Below are positions 35,211 to 46,192 of a stretch of 64,000 bases of DNA, piece after piece. The translations under genes were made by a program, and so were the position numbers. Numbering within the stretch: position 1 is the stretch's first letter; every line of letters starts with the position of its first letter. This DNA comes from Neopestalotiopsis rosae (taxonomy: Eukaryota > Ascomycota > Sordariomycetes > Amphisphaeriales > Sporocadaceae): assembly GCA_023078685.1 (NCBI GenBank), contig JALGAS010000001.1, positions 3,534,001 through 3,598,000 of the forward strand, in the 5' to 3' direction. The notes below the pieces were generated by a model. That model worked only from the letters and a program-made list of their open reading frames with translations, had not been told where the DNA came from and did no database searches.

Positions 35211-36151
35211 GACAGGGAAAATCACCGTGATGAGGCAGCTTTAAGATGCCGGTAAAATTATTCACGCAATTAAATTACTTCCATTAGGTTTCACTTTCTT
35301 TCAATTTCGAGAAGTCGTCAGTGAATCTCATGTAATTGGGAATGTAATACCTACATACGAAGTAATTGGTAGCGCTTCATCCTCCATGGCTCCTGAATAG
35401 CCGGGCATTGATCGGCGACAGGAACGCGACCGATTTGTCCTGCCGAAAGACTTGACGGGTTCGCAGATGGAGGTGGCCAGTGAGCCGCGATTGGCTGGTA
35501 TCGCAATCCGGAATTCCTGCAAGGGGGGTAGTAGGCTGCGTTGGCAGTGCGGAGATGCGAGCTGGCAAAATTGCCAAATATGATGCTCCGCGGGTTGGTG
35601 GCCATATTAACCCCGGCTTAGAGTATAAGTGATGGGTTGGGCAGCAATGCTGAAGCCCTCGATAGTATGTCGGAGGGTAGCAAAAAGTAGAAATGTTTCA
35701 ATTCAAGCATTCGTGTTAATGAAGAAAAGCATTCACTAATTAGCGCTATTGAATTTATACAGGAATTTGGGCTGAAATAGCCGCACACAAGTTTCGTACC
35801 CAGTCGTGAAATGTTCGTTGCGAATTCCCCAGTCGAAGTCGTCGCCAGGTAGCCCTGCTCTTTCGCTCCAACCTTGTTGCCATAACGCCGTAGGTCTGCC
35901 AGACCTCATCTGTCCAGTGATAGTATACAGTTGGTAGAATACAAACGCCGATAATTTAAATGAACAACTCAATGATTATCTCATATTTTCCCTTGACCGT
36001 GGCGCCGTGTCGGTCGCATTTCGATCAAACTAGTCGCCCGACCCACGTACTCATTCATACGGACCACCGACGTTATAGCACCCGTGGCTGTTTGATCGCA
36101 CTGTCCCTCGCGATAGACTGTCCTTTGATAGTGCAAAAGACGATGGAACGT
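35211..36151. other. Convergent intergenic spacer
   Basis: About 940 bp with overlapping short frames on the minus strand (35328-35605, 35736-35972). None has a domain or start context, so none is called. Confidence 0.5.
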
Positions 36152-36580
36152 TTATGCAGCTGGAGGTGCCGCAGCTGCAGATGCCGAGGCACCGCTGTCT
36201 GAGGCCTTGGAGCTCTTTGAGCCTCGTGAACCCGATGACCTGTGGTGGCGGTGACGTCGCTTGCGTTTCTTGATACGAATTGAGCCCCGATAGATGTATA
36301 AAAAGGCAATGCTTCCAAGGACAAAGACGCCCAGAAGAACGCCCACTACGATGCCAATGGTGGTGTCGAGTTGGTGAGAAGTCGTTCGCTTCAGGAGCCC
36401 GGGGCCACTGTCCATGAACGAGGCTGCCCAGGCATGCAAGAGGCGCCTGATGTCATGGAGATTCGATTGCCATGTTTCATCAGATACAAATTCTTGCGAA
36501 TGGACATGGCTTACAACTTGATTGTAGCCAGATACTGGTTCGTGGCTGTCCCCCGGGCCGTAGGCTCTTGGGATATGCAT
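36152..36580 (-). CDS. Small single-pass membrane protein
   Basis: A 142-aa protein with one strong transmembrane helix (IGIVVGVLLGVFVLGSIAFL, about residues 74-93). It is followed by a very basic stop-transfer stretch (IRIKKRKRRHRHHR) and a Ser/Ala/Gly-rich tail. By the positive-inside rule the tail should be cytosolic and the N-terminal 70 residues outside or lumenal. No N-terminal signal peptide is seen, so the helix itself would act as signal anchor. The layout resembles small fungal membrane proteins of unknown function with short cytosolic tails. The start is the first in-frame ATG; a later start before the helix is possible. Function unknown. Confidence 0.6.
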   Translation of the reverse strand: MHIPRAYGPGDSHEPVSGYNQVVSHVHSQEFVSDETWQSNLHDIRRLLHAWAASFMDSGPGLLKRTTSHQLDTTIGIVVGVLLGVFVLGSIAFLYIYRGSIRIKKRKRRHRHHRSSGSRGSKSSKASDSGASASAAAAPPAA

Positions 36581-39500
36581 TTGTGCAGCGTGATTATAGA
36601 AACGGTGCTCAATTGGGGTATTGCGAACTTGAATGGACGGACTGAGAATGTGGAGCTACAAACATAATGAAAATAAAATAATATAAATGGAAAAGAAGCA
36701 GAGGGAAAACGAAACTCGGAGGCTGCATAAGACCCAGAGGACAATGTTGTGCGGGAGCATCTGCTTTAAACTGACACTACTGCCTCTCTGTCTTTCTTTT
36801 TCAGCCACGGACTTTTTTATGCAGCTCCTGGCACACCGGACTGGATTGGCAGAATGGCAGAATGGCATATTCCAGATGGCGGCCTAATTCGACTGTCATT
36901 CGCTGCTGATATGGTGTCACGGCCATTTGCTGCGTAATACTATGTATGTACACAGCTGCTGCTGCACATGCAATGCGGGAATCGCTTCACGTTGGGACAA
37001 GTACGTGCATATTGTCCTCTTTTCTATTCGTCCCGCCCGCGGGGGACAGCGTGGGCTGCAGGTGGTTGAGAGCGCGCTAAAGAGCCACTTGAGCTGAAAG
37101 CGGCAGACAGAAGACGGCGTCGGGCTTCTGCTGTGCTGTGCGAGGACCTCCGGGTGTCTCATAGCGCAATGCGGTGTTCCGTGACATGCCAAGAAGCGTT
37201 GACACGAGACAACTGTGTTGATGAGATCGCTCGCTTAGATCAGAAAAGCAGATTGTAGGTACTTCAATATGAATCATTGGTGTACGTTTGTACGAATAAT
37301 GGACTGTATAAGCGTTCGCTGATTGATGCAGTACGATCCATCCATACAGCCAGGCCGAGTACGAAAATACGGCACCATGATTCCCGCTGATCAGTGATAA
37401 GCGCGCAGATTTCACTGCGGGTCGGGTATGCTCTGGCTCCTGTATTCCAAGGGGTTCTCGAAGGACTACAGAACAGGGGAAGATATCGCGAATTTGGGGG
37501 ACGGAGAGCACTGAAAGTTGGAGAAGCTGCAGGCGTTGGGGGGGCTAGATTGGGCAGGAATTGGCGGCTTTGCGCACCCGCTAATAAGCTCAGGCTCAAC
37601 TGGGCAGGTTTCTCAAAGGGTCTCGCATTGCAGATGCCAGCGCGCCCCAGACCAGTAAGACGTGCAGCAGATAGACGAGGTAAAAACCACTGGACGCATT
37701 CCATGGCACCTATCTCAACGGCCACTAATGGATACAGACGTCGCGGATCCCAGCCTGCATGAACCCGAACATGCAAAGAATAGATTGATTCATCTGATTG
37801 GTTCAGCCCTCGCTTGGAAGACGTACATATATAAAGATAATTGAAAAGCCTCTGCGATATGATGACGGGTTCTAACGCCAATGGAGATGGTGTAAAATCA
37901 ATCTGATCGAAAGCAAAGGAAGATGCGCGTATTTGTTCATACTGTACTTTCGTTTTGTGCTCCGCTCAGTGTCCGGGGAGGAGGTCCGGCAGACTTGTCT
38001 TATGGATGATAGTAGGTCTGTACATGATAAACCCCCGATATTTGGCCCCGGGAGAACAGCCATGATCGAAGCCAGGTATTCTCTCCTAAAGAATCTCTCA
38101 AAGTGTTCGTTTCAAGTACGACCTCCTGAAAATTAGCCGGTGACTTTGATGGCTCTCGACCCGGACACTGGGTATCATCACCAAGACCCCCTAGCATGTA
38201 TGCGGAAGACGGTGAACCTTGATCCTGAACCCGATCGTCACGATGTCTCTAATTCACGCTGTAATTCTTGTTGCGGGCGGACGATTCCACCTGGGCAGTC
38301 GAGATTAAAATTTGAGAGATGATTAGGGAATTCGCAATCCACCGCTTTCAGGCCAACGACCGCATCCGCACGCACATCGCATTCAGGTCATTGCTTGACG
38401 CCAAGAATCTAGACCGCGACAGTGCAGCAATGTCCATCCATCAACTTGATGAAGATGACCTAAGATTAGTGATATGATGGATATATGATGAATTGCAGTC
38501 GTGGCTCTAGGCTTGTCAAGTGTCTCTTGTCACGATCCGAAAGGCCCGCCGGATCCGGTCGTCGACCCTTTCGGCCGTGATGCCTCCACAATCACAAATC
38601 GCCAAGGCATGTATATCGGCGATAGCGACCTCCATGAAGCGAAGTACCGATAGCGAGGCTGACGACGAGAATCCGCTAAATCCGAGAAATGATGGTTGCC
38701 AGGTAGTGCCAGTAGTTGTTGCAATGGACAACAATTGATAAGCATTTATTCATCTAGCGCCGCCTTGAGCAATGGTTGTAGGTAGAAACAGTTCCGGTAA
38801 TGTGTTTCCGTACTTGTTCAAGGTTTTTAGGCACCCTTCTCAGATCCAAGAGCAACCGAAGTTTGTTTCAGTCACGCGACGCATTCTTTGTGGACTGGCG
38901 AGCAGACGGTGCGCGTATGAGGCAATACTAGAGGAGGTATGGATGCAGCTGGTGACTGATTGTGGTAACTGCTACAATGTGTTAGCCTGATATCTCCTTA
39001 TTTGGGTTGTTCCGATCGAGTGGTGCCGACAAGATTGGGTATGCCAAGTGACTGGGTTGCGTTATTGTGACGATCGCTGAGCATCGTACCTCCCCTTCAC
39101 AAGACTTTGACCACTACGCGCATGTAATTGTCTCAGCCCAGAGATTTTACAGGCCAGACAAGTGCAGTCTGACCTCGGCTTCGAAAGAGCGATGAAAAAG
39201 AGTCTGGAACGTCATTCATTTCATGAATCGCACAACCGGGCCTACGGCAAGAGGCAAACAGGAGCGGTACGCAATAGAAACTTGGACAAATGCTTATCAA
39301 GAAAGAAAGGATCTAGATCTTTCTCCAGGTTGTCATATTATCTGTTCCTGATCCTAGGGCCTCCCGAGAATTCAAAGTACCTATAGATTTGCCGTGCTAA
39401 ACCCAAGCCGGTCCGTTGCGGGGATGATCACACGAATGGAATATCTGGAAATGGCAAATCCCCAAGAGCTGAACAAGGTTTATCGACAGAAATAGAAGGA

Positions 39501-41818
39501 GGATGGCTTGGCACTACTTGGGAAGCTCATCCTAAGGCTTAGTCCACACATAAGTGCCATCCCTGGTTGGACAGTGAACCCTTCGAGCGGGCAGACACAT
39601 CTAAGTTTGAGTCCATCATCACGAACCACCGGCAAGTTCTTAGCATGGAGAATTCTAGCTTTCTCCTGGCGGATTCAACGGTCACAGAAACCAGAAATGT
39701 AGACAACCTAAATAAATTGTTAGCAATAGCTTGCAACTCATGATCTGTGCCGAGGGGCCGAACATCGCCGAGCTCAATCACTAATATGTAGTGGGCGGAG
39801 AATGCGTAATCGCAGCACACAGGATGGCTACAGAGGAGAACATGAAAAAATCAAGAAAAACATCGGGGGTTCTAAGACTGATCTGCAAATCAATACACCA
39901 TTTGCGTGACGTGGTAGATATTTTTACAAGCTTAACGGAGGGCGGATAATCTGGTGTGGCCAGCTTCAATCACAAGAGGCTTCAAGGTTCTATAATGAGT
40001 GCGCACACCAGTAAAAAGCACAGCAAACGATCTGACACATGGTGGCCAGCGTCCACCCGAAAAGGAATCAGGTTTCTTACCGCATGCTCTGAAAAAGTCA
40101 TCTCATGGACCGAGACGAATTCCCCGGTTCCTGTAAAATGTGCTTACCCGTGGTGACAAAGTCTCCGAGCCGTCTTTAGAGCTTTGATTATTTCTCACCT
40201 TACCCTCAAGTCTATCTCATCTGCGGGGAGTAGCGGAGGTTTGTTCTCCGAATGGAAGAGTATTATAATAATGTTCATACTTGTAAGCTCACACACTGAA
40301 CTACCCTAGGCTAATGCACGTCATCCAGTGATCCCGCTGCTCTTACTTTTGAATTAGTATAGTGTACCAATCAGGTCGTCCCACCATCAACTAATCCAAC
40401 TAGGTACAACTACCATCTTTAGTGGAAGGGATATACACGCGACGACCATCGAATTATTTTGTCCATGTAGATATCATTGGTGTAAGTGAGATGAGTCAGA
40501 CTGAATTTTGTATTTTCAACTTCACCGCATTTTCAATTTTCATTTGTAATAAATCACGTCACTGAAAACAGCGAAGACTTTGCGTCAAGAATTTGAAGAA
40601 TGGCCCTTCCGGCAGACTATGTCCTATCAAACCCAATATCCTGGGAAAAGAGCCCCAGTCTTACCTGCAGACTTGGTCCCTCGGAACTGAGTGCCTATAA
40701 TTGTTTTTACCTTTGACGGGACGGCACCAACTACCGCACCTTTCGTCCCTGGTGCCGACCATCGCGGCCGATGCCAATGACAGGGCTGACGGGGTAGACG
40801 ACCGCCGGCAAGCACGGTATCATGATCTCTCCATGGGCGTGCCCCATGACTTCTATTAGCTATCCTGTGATCCGAGATTTCTCCATTCAACTTCTACATG
40901 TAGTAGGTGCCAGACTTCTGAGCGGCGATTGCTGTTTGCTTATTCACTTGGCCCCAACGCTCGTTGAGGAGTAGCTTGTCATGTAGCATCTTTGCATCTC
41001 GAATATTGCGTACTACACTTTCAGTAAGCCAGAAGGACACCTCTAAAGGGCATTGAGATATATCCCGACCATTGTAAATGTGACATTTGCGAATTCGCTA
41101 TACTGAGGATGATATCTATGCAAACATACAAGCCCGTCTGAAGAAAGCCAACATAGCTTAGCAGCTAGCCTCAATGGCCCATAACGTTTGAATACTGCGT
41201 TTACCGTTCACGGATTTTATTCCATCCATTCCCGCGTGCACGACCCCTACAAAATTAGAAGTAGCTCATTTGGGGACCCCCATTCACTCGAGTACCATCT
41301 GCGCACAATCCTAGTGCCAGATGAGCCGTGGGGGAGGTGGTAGGTTTTGCTCGGTGAACTCTCTCCAAATGCGATGAGAGTTTAGTGCTAGCCAACACCG
41401 CCCTGCGAACATGTTTATGGTTTACCCCTTCTGTTTTGATCGCGTAATCGATGCATACTATACTGACCATGTCGGAACTTGCCAATTTGGATTCCCAAGA
41501 GATGATCCTAATACGCTGGAATACAGTGAGGTGCAAGCAATCAGGTGCGGTCAATGGTGCCGGTGGTCAATCGAGAATGAGTATATATACCAGTAGTTTC
41601 GCAACAATCATCAGCTTCTTTTTTCCTCCATCATCATCAACAAAAAAGAGAACAAACAAATATTTCCTAGTGTCATATTTCCTTTGTCACATTTCCTATC
41701 TGTCATACCCCCCGATCACCCTATTCCTTATAGTCACACATTTACTCTTCGTCACATATTCATAATTTCTGTTACACAGTCATAAACATTAAGCTATCCT
41801 ATCCCATCATCAGCAAAA
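36581..41818. other. Gene-poor region of about 5.2 kb
   Basis: No protein gene is supported. The longest open frame (37264-37881, minus, 205 codons) has an opposite-strand frame of similar quality and no domain. Others are under 110 codons. The right end (from about 41.55 kb) is the promoter and leader of the Asp/His/Arg repeat gene. There is no tRNA and no visible transposon protein. Confidence 0.5.
41581..41590 (+). promoter_or_regulatory. TATA box of the Asp/His/Arg repeat gene
   Basis: GTATATATAC about 230 bp upstream of the ATG at 41819, followed by a C/T- and A-rich leader. Position suggests a leader of about 200 nt. Confidence 0.5.
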
Positions 41819-42724
41819 ATGGTTTCCAAGCTTCTACTTGCTGCCGTCCTTCTCGGCCACAATGTTCTCGCGGCACCCGTCGCTAATGGTGGAACTGAAG
41901 TCGCTGCCACAAACGAGGCCCGTGGCCTCGGACAGTTTGACGGTTTCACCAAGCGTGATGAGGTCCCCGACGTCACTCTCACAGTGAGAGATGACGACGA
42001 CGAGAAGAGACGAGGCGGCAACGGACGTGGTGGTCGCAACGGTCGCGACCGAGACAACGGCGGCCACCACGACGGTGGCAACCGCGGCGGTCGTGACAAG
42101 CGGGAAGCGGATCGGGGTCGGGACCACGACCGCGACCATGACCGCGACCACGACAGGGATCACGACCGCGACCACGACAGGGACCATGACCGACACCACG
42201 ATCATGGCCGTCGAGACGAGCACCGCGACGGCGGAGACCGGGGCCGGGATGGCGATCGCCACCGAGATGGTGACCGAGACCGCGACGGCGACAGAGACCG
42301 GGACGGCGGTCGGGGCCGCGGCGGCGATCGGGGACACAACAAGCGCGACGACCGCGGTGGAGACCGGGGGCACCGCGACGGAGATCGCGATCGCGACCAC
42401 CATGACCGTGACCACGACCGTGATCACGATCGCGACCACCGCGACGGCCACGATCGCCGGGACGAGCACCGCGGAGATGGCCACCGCGATGGAGACCGAC
42501 ACGATCGCGACCACGACAGAGACCACGACCGCCACCACCGCGACGGAGACCGACACGACCGTGACCACGATCGCGACCACCACCGCGACGGCCACGACCG
42601 CCGGGACGAGCACCGTGATGGTGATCGCGATGGCGGCCGACGTGGCGGCGATGACCGAGGCCACCGCGATGGTGACCGTGACGGTGGACGCCGCGGCGGC
42701 GACCGAGGACACGGCCGCGACTAA
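41819..42724 (+). CDS. Secreted Asp/His/Arg repeat protein with Kex2 sites
   Basis: A 301-aa single-exon secreted protein. Residues 1-18/19 are a clear signal peptide (cleavage near VLAA-P). A short normal-looking propeptide follows and ends in Lys-Arg at 45-46, a Kex2-type site; further Lys-Arg pairs occur near residues 63, 94 and in the middle. From about residue 66 to the end the protein is almost only Arg, Asp, His and Gly, built from RDHD and DGDR units, with RRDEHRDG-type spacers recurring about three times. It lacks hydrophobic residues and must be disordered. Dense His and Asp suggest metal or cation binding in the wall or medium, but this is inference. It converges on the secreted GH76 gene. 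I know no named family for it. Confidence 0.72.
   Translation: MVSKLLLAAVLLGHNVLAAPVANGGTEVAATNEARGLGQFDGFTKRDEVPDVTLTVRDDDDEKRRGGNGRGGRNGRDRDNGGHHDGGNRGGRDKREADRGRDHDRDHDRDHDRDHDRDHDRDHDRHHDHGRRDEHRDGGDRGRDGDRHRDGDRDRDGDRDRDGGRGRGGDRGHNKRDDRGGDRGHRDGDRDRDHHDRDHDRDHDRDHRDGHDRRDEHRGDGHRDGDRHDRDHDRDHDRHHRDGDRHDRDHDRDHHRDGHDRRDEHRDGDRDGGRRGGDDRGHRDGDRDGGRRGGDRGHGRD
42100..42715. repeat. Degenerate hexa-/dodecanucleotide tandem array (coding)
   Basis: Imperfect tandem copies of a CGCGACCACGAC-like unit encode the RDHD and DGDR repeats. The unit length is a multiple of three, so expansion or contraction keeps the frame. All six frames stay largely open across it. Confidence 0.75.
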
Positions 42725-43102
42725 TAAGCTTGCGGCTCTATCTGCCAAGACTACTGGCACTTGGACTCACCTTTCAAACTACTTCAAGCCCATTGTCAGC
42801 CAGCTTGTTCACTTGGTATCCCTTCACGTCAAATATCCACGAAACAAACTTGGGAATCGCATTGATGGGAGAATGTTGTGACTTGATGTAATGGATTCAT
42901 ATATTATTAGGAGCATTACTTTTTAGCGACTTGGAGTTTATGGCTTTTGGATTACATAGTAGTAATCGACACTCTTTTAGTTTTACTCTGATCGCTCACG
43001 AGTTTGCTGTGAATGTTTGAATGAAAATCATATTCGCTAATTAGAACCTCTCCCATATATACACATTTGAGGTTCCAAGTCCTTTTGTATCTACCTCGTA
43101 TG
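42725..43102. other. Convergent spacer between repeat gene and GH76 gene
   Basis: About 380 bp of 3' flanking sequence for both genes, A/T-rich around 42.9 kb. No gene is seen. Confidence 0.6.
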
Positions 43103-44347
43103 CTATGTACTCGATGCAACTGCGAGGGCAGGCGCATTCTTTACGAGTAAACTCTGCACGACTTCCAGGGCCGACAACTCGACTCCAAAGTCGGACTGGT
43201 CATTGAAGCTCGTGTACCATTGGCTGCCGCACGTCGAGTTGTCGTAGCCGGTACAGCTGGCTGCAGCGCCTGCTGCGCTTGCCGTCAGGAGCTCCATGAT
43301 GGTGTCGCTGACACTGGGCACCAGAACCGCGGTCTTGCCCATCCAGCGCGACAGGCTGGACTTGAAGCTCGTCTGGTCTGTTCCGCACGCCTTGGAGAGC
43401 TCGCACTTTTGCTCGTACATGACGTTGGGCGCGTCCGTCGTGGGGCCGAAAAAGGTGCTCTTGGCCGTGGCGACCAGGGACTGCACCCGCGTCTCCCAGA
43501 GGTCCTTGGTCTCGCCCTCGGGGCTGAAGGCGTACATGTGCGCCGCGCCGTGGAGGTACGTGGCGATGTTGTAGCTCCACTGGTCCGGGCTCATGCCCGT
43601 GCAGTTGGCGCCGTCCTGGTCCCCGGCGCCGTCGTAGACGTTGTAGGCCGAGCCCACCATTCCGATGCCCGCCGACCAGTCCCAGATCTTGGTCGCCCAG
43701 TCGGCAAATGTCGAGTTGCCCGTGTAGCGACCCAGGCGCGCCGCTGTCTGGAAGAAGCCTCCGTTGGTTACGGCGTTCTTGTAGTAGTAGCCCGCCTCGG
43801 TTGTGCGGTACTGCCACTTGAGTCCACCGTTGCACGTCCCGGCGTCGGCCTCCCAGCGGCTGACGAACAGGTTGAATGCGTTTGTGCCAATGGCCAACCA
43901 CGAGTTCAGGCACGTTCCGTCGGCGGCCGTCTCATCGCATGGCAGAGGCTCAAAGTCGTACTCCATCGCCGTCAGGGCGTTGTAAACCCAGTATGCCTGG
44001 TCATCGTTTGCCTCCCAGCCGTATTGCGAAGCTGGCACGAAATCACGGTTCTCACCAATGTTCTCGGCCAAGGCGGTCAAGAGGTCGGCTTGATATGTCG
44101 TGTCATTTGTGTATACTGTGTAGTCGAGCAGTCCGTTCCATCCGTTTCCCGACAGCCACCAGAACCAAGGCTGCGGCTGGTTGAAGTCGCCAGTCGTGGC
44201 AGATTCGTTGTGATACAAGTAGAGGCCCTTTGCAATTTCAGCAGCGGCTTGCTTGATTGAAGTCTCGTCGCTTGTGTTGAGGTTGAGCGCAGTCGCCAGC
44301 GACACAGCTGCCGTAAGGCTAGAAACGAATGAATATATTCTGGTCAT
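43103..44347 (-). CDS. GH76 endo-alpha-1,6-mannanase (DFG5/DCW1-type), secreted
   Basis: A 414-aa single-exon secreted glycoside hydrolase of family GH76. The family cleaves or transglycosylates alpha-1,6-mannan, and in fungi DFG5/DCW1 members help attach GPI-anchored proteins to the wall. A signal peptide covers about residues 1-20. The catalytic Asp pair is at 115-116 in the EANDDQAYW block. Aromatic (alpha/alpha)6-barrel segments WFWWLSGNGWNG, GGLKWQY, YYYKNAVTNGGFF and YLHGAAHMYAF follow in family order. Several N-glycosylation sequons are present. Unlike wall-anchored DFG5/DCW1 there is no hydrophobic GPI tail: the protein ends LAVASST, so it is probably released. The opposite strand is also long and open but only because of codon bias. 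Confidence 0.9.
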   Translation of the reverse strand: MTRIYSFVSSLTAAVSLATALNLNTSDETSIKQAAAEIAKGLYLYHNESATTGDFNQPQPWFWWLSGNGWNGLLDYTVYTNDTTYQADLLTALAENIGENRDFVPASQYGWEANDDQAYWVYNALTAMEYDFEPLPCDETAADGTCLNSWLAIGTNAFNLFVSRWEADAGTCNGGLKWQYRTTEAGYYYKNAVTNGGFFQTAARLGRYTGNSTFADWATKIWDWSAGIGMVGSAYNVYDGAGDQDGANCTGMSPDQWSYNIATYLHGAAHMYAFSPEGETKDLWETRVQSLVATAKSTFFGPTTDAPNVMYEQKCELSKACGTDQTSFKSSLSRWMGKTAVLVPSVSDTIMELLTASAAGAAASCTGYDNSTCGSQWYTSFNDQSDFGVELSALEVVQSLLVKNAPALAVASST

Positions 44348-46192
44348 GATTTCGGCTGATCAACAGCGTAACAAGTCGTCGGTGCTAGCTATGAATGGTG
44401 GAGCTCGCCAACTACGAACACGACAAAACGCAAGTCAGGTTGTGATCAGGATGTCTACGGGCCCTTATACGGGAGAGACGCCCATGAGAAGCCCTCCTTT
44501 TGCCATGTCAGCAGCATCTTGCGCTCTGGCATACGAGAGCCGACAGGTCCTGTATGTTTCACGTTTCATCCACTGCTGACCTATGAATCCTACGTTCCCC
44601 TTTGCCACTTGTGCTCATTGAGTATAGTCATTGACGGGGTATGCAAGTCATGGCCAGCTGCAGGGGATCAAGAGACCCTCCCAGAACGAGTGGAAGAAGT
44701 TCTTTGGCCACTAAGAGAAGCGACTAAGAGGCTGCCCCAGGTCCCTCGGCAATTGCAGGGGCAGAGGAAACGCCACGACGAGAATCTTTGTTTGGGGTTT
44801 CCACCAATCACGTACGCAAGAGTATAGCCCATCCCCAGAGAGGAGTAGCTGTTGGCGAGAAGACTAATTTTAGTCCGGTTAGGCGCTTTTTGCTCAGCTG
44901 ACGCCCCTGAGTACCCAACGGGCGGCGCCAGCGGGATCAGCGGGATGGCTTGGGGTGGATTTTCAGAGCAGTGGTCAGCCAGAACTCGAGAGAATCCCAC
45001 AATTGCAGTCAAAGCGTATGCGCGCGGGTATCTTGCGTTGAGGTCGAAAACCCACATAATTAAGACATGGTAACGAAATCCGAAACAAAGCCAATAGTCA
45101 ATACTCTTTGGACATCTGTGGTTGGCTGAACTTGATTCTGAATTTACTACTTCGGGCAATACGAACAGCACGGGAAGCTATATTTGTCCATATTATTCCG
45201 GTCGGCACCAAACGCTACCTACTCTAGGTATCGACAAAAGATTTTGCGCAGCGGCGTCAATGATTCAATCAGCAGCACTGTATTAGTTGCCCGATGCGGT
45301 GCCTTTCGTATGAAATTCTAATACTGAAATCCTGTCTTCTGCGTCGATTATGTGAAGGCGTCAAATTCCTAGGTTGGCGGCATTGTCTTTTGTTAGTTTT
45401 TAAGCATTGGCTGCCTTTACACCACGCTACCTGCACCCAGATTCAACGGTCAAAAACAGAATGTACTTCCCACACGTTTCCCCATACAACTGAGACCACG
45501 AATACAGAATACTTATATGATAACTACGTATCTAGATATTGTATCTGGCGGTCGTTCCTTTTCATAATATTGTCTGCCACCATCCAATCCGTGTAACCTG
45601 TACGTGGTATATTTTGATGCATTCGTGATCATAAATGGCGCCAGTGTACCGGCCCTGTTCAGCGGGGTTCCCTCCAAAACTAACCTACAAGATGGGCTTG
45701 CTCGTACTAGAATCCACGTGGTCGACTAGAACAACAACAATTCTGGAGGTCGATATTTTGACGAAACGAAGCATCACAATGTCGAATCCAATAATAAGCT
45801 ATAATAATAACACAAAACATGAAGGTTTTCGGCTTTGAGGTGCAGTCAAGTATCGGTACGACCGCGAACATGGCCGTAAAGAATGATCGAACCGACGCGC
45901 ATAAGTAAACACTATTCGTGACGAAAAGTCATCCACGCGATGCGTCCAGCAAGGTGCTTCGCTGCGATGGATTAGTTATTGGGAAAAGGCAAGGAGATTC
46001 TCAAGGCAGGAAGCGAACGGCGACATCAGTATTGGACTCGACAAACAAGGAATGAGAATGTTTCTTCAATATCCCTCACTCTAGATCTGTAATTACAGAA
46101 TATTTGATTGCGCACGATAGTTACAAGATCTGGTCTTGGTGTCGGCTCCTCGTCATGAATGACTAACAGTGAGGTCCACCACCTGCCAGAAC
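44348..46192. other. Intergenic, about 1.8 kb
   Basis: Holds the GH76 promoter and the MFSD1-like 3' flank. A 167-codon minus-strand frame at 44668-45171 has no domain and mixed composition. The part from 45.2 to 45.9 kb is visibly A/T-rich and without coding signal. Confidence 0.5.

Noticed and set aside
37264..37881. 205-codon minus-strand frame
   Set aside because: No domain, no coding periodicity that I can see, and a comparable frame on the opposite strand.
41834..42881. Long open frames on the other strand (41834-42760) and in another plus frame (41991-42881) over the Asp/His/Arg repeat
   Set aside because: They are by-products of the G/C-rich in-frame repeat, giving Val/Ala- or Thr/Ala-only proteins. 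Only the frame at 41819 has a signal peptide and start context.
43220..44260. 346-codon plus-strand open frame over the GH76 gene
   Set aside because: It is a shadow caused by codon bias; the minus-strand frame has a complete GH76 domain and signal peptide.
44668..45171. 167-codon minus-strand frame upstream of the GH76 gene
   Set aside because: No recognisable domain and no supporting promoter or splice partners.
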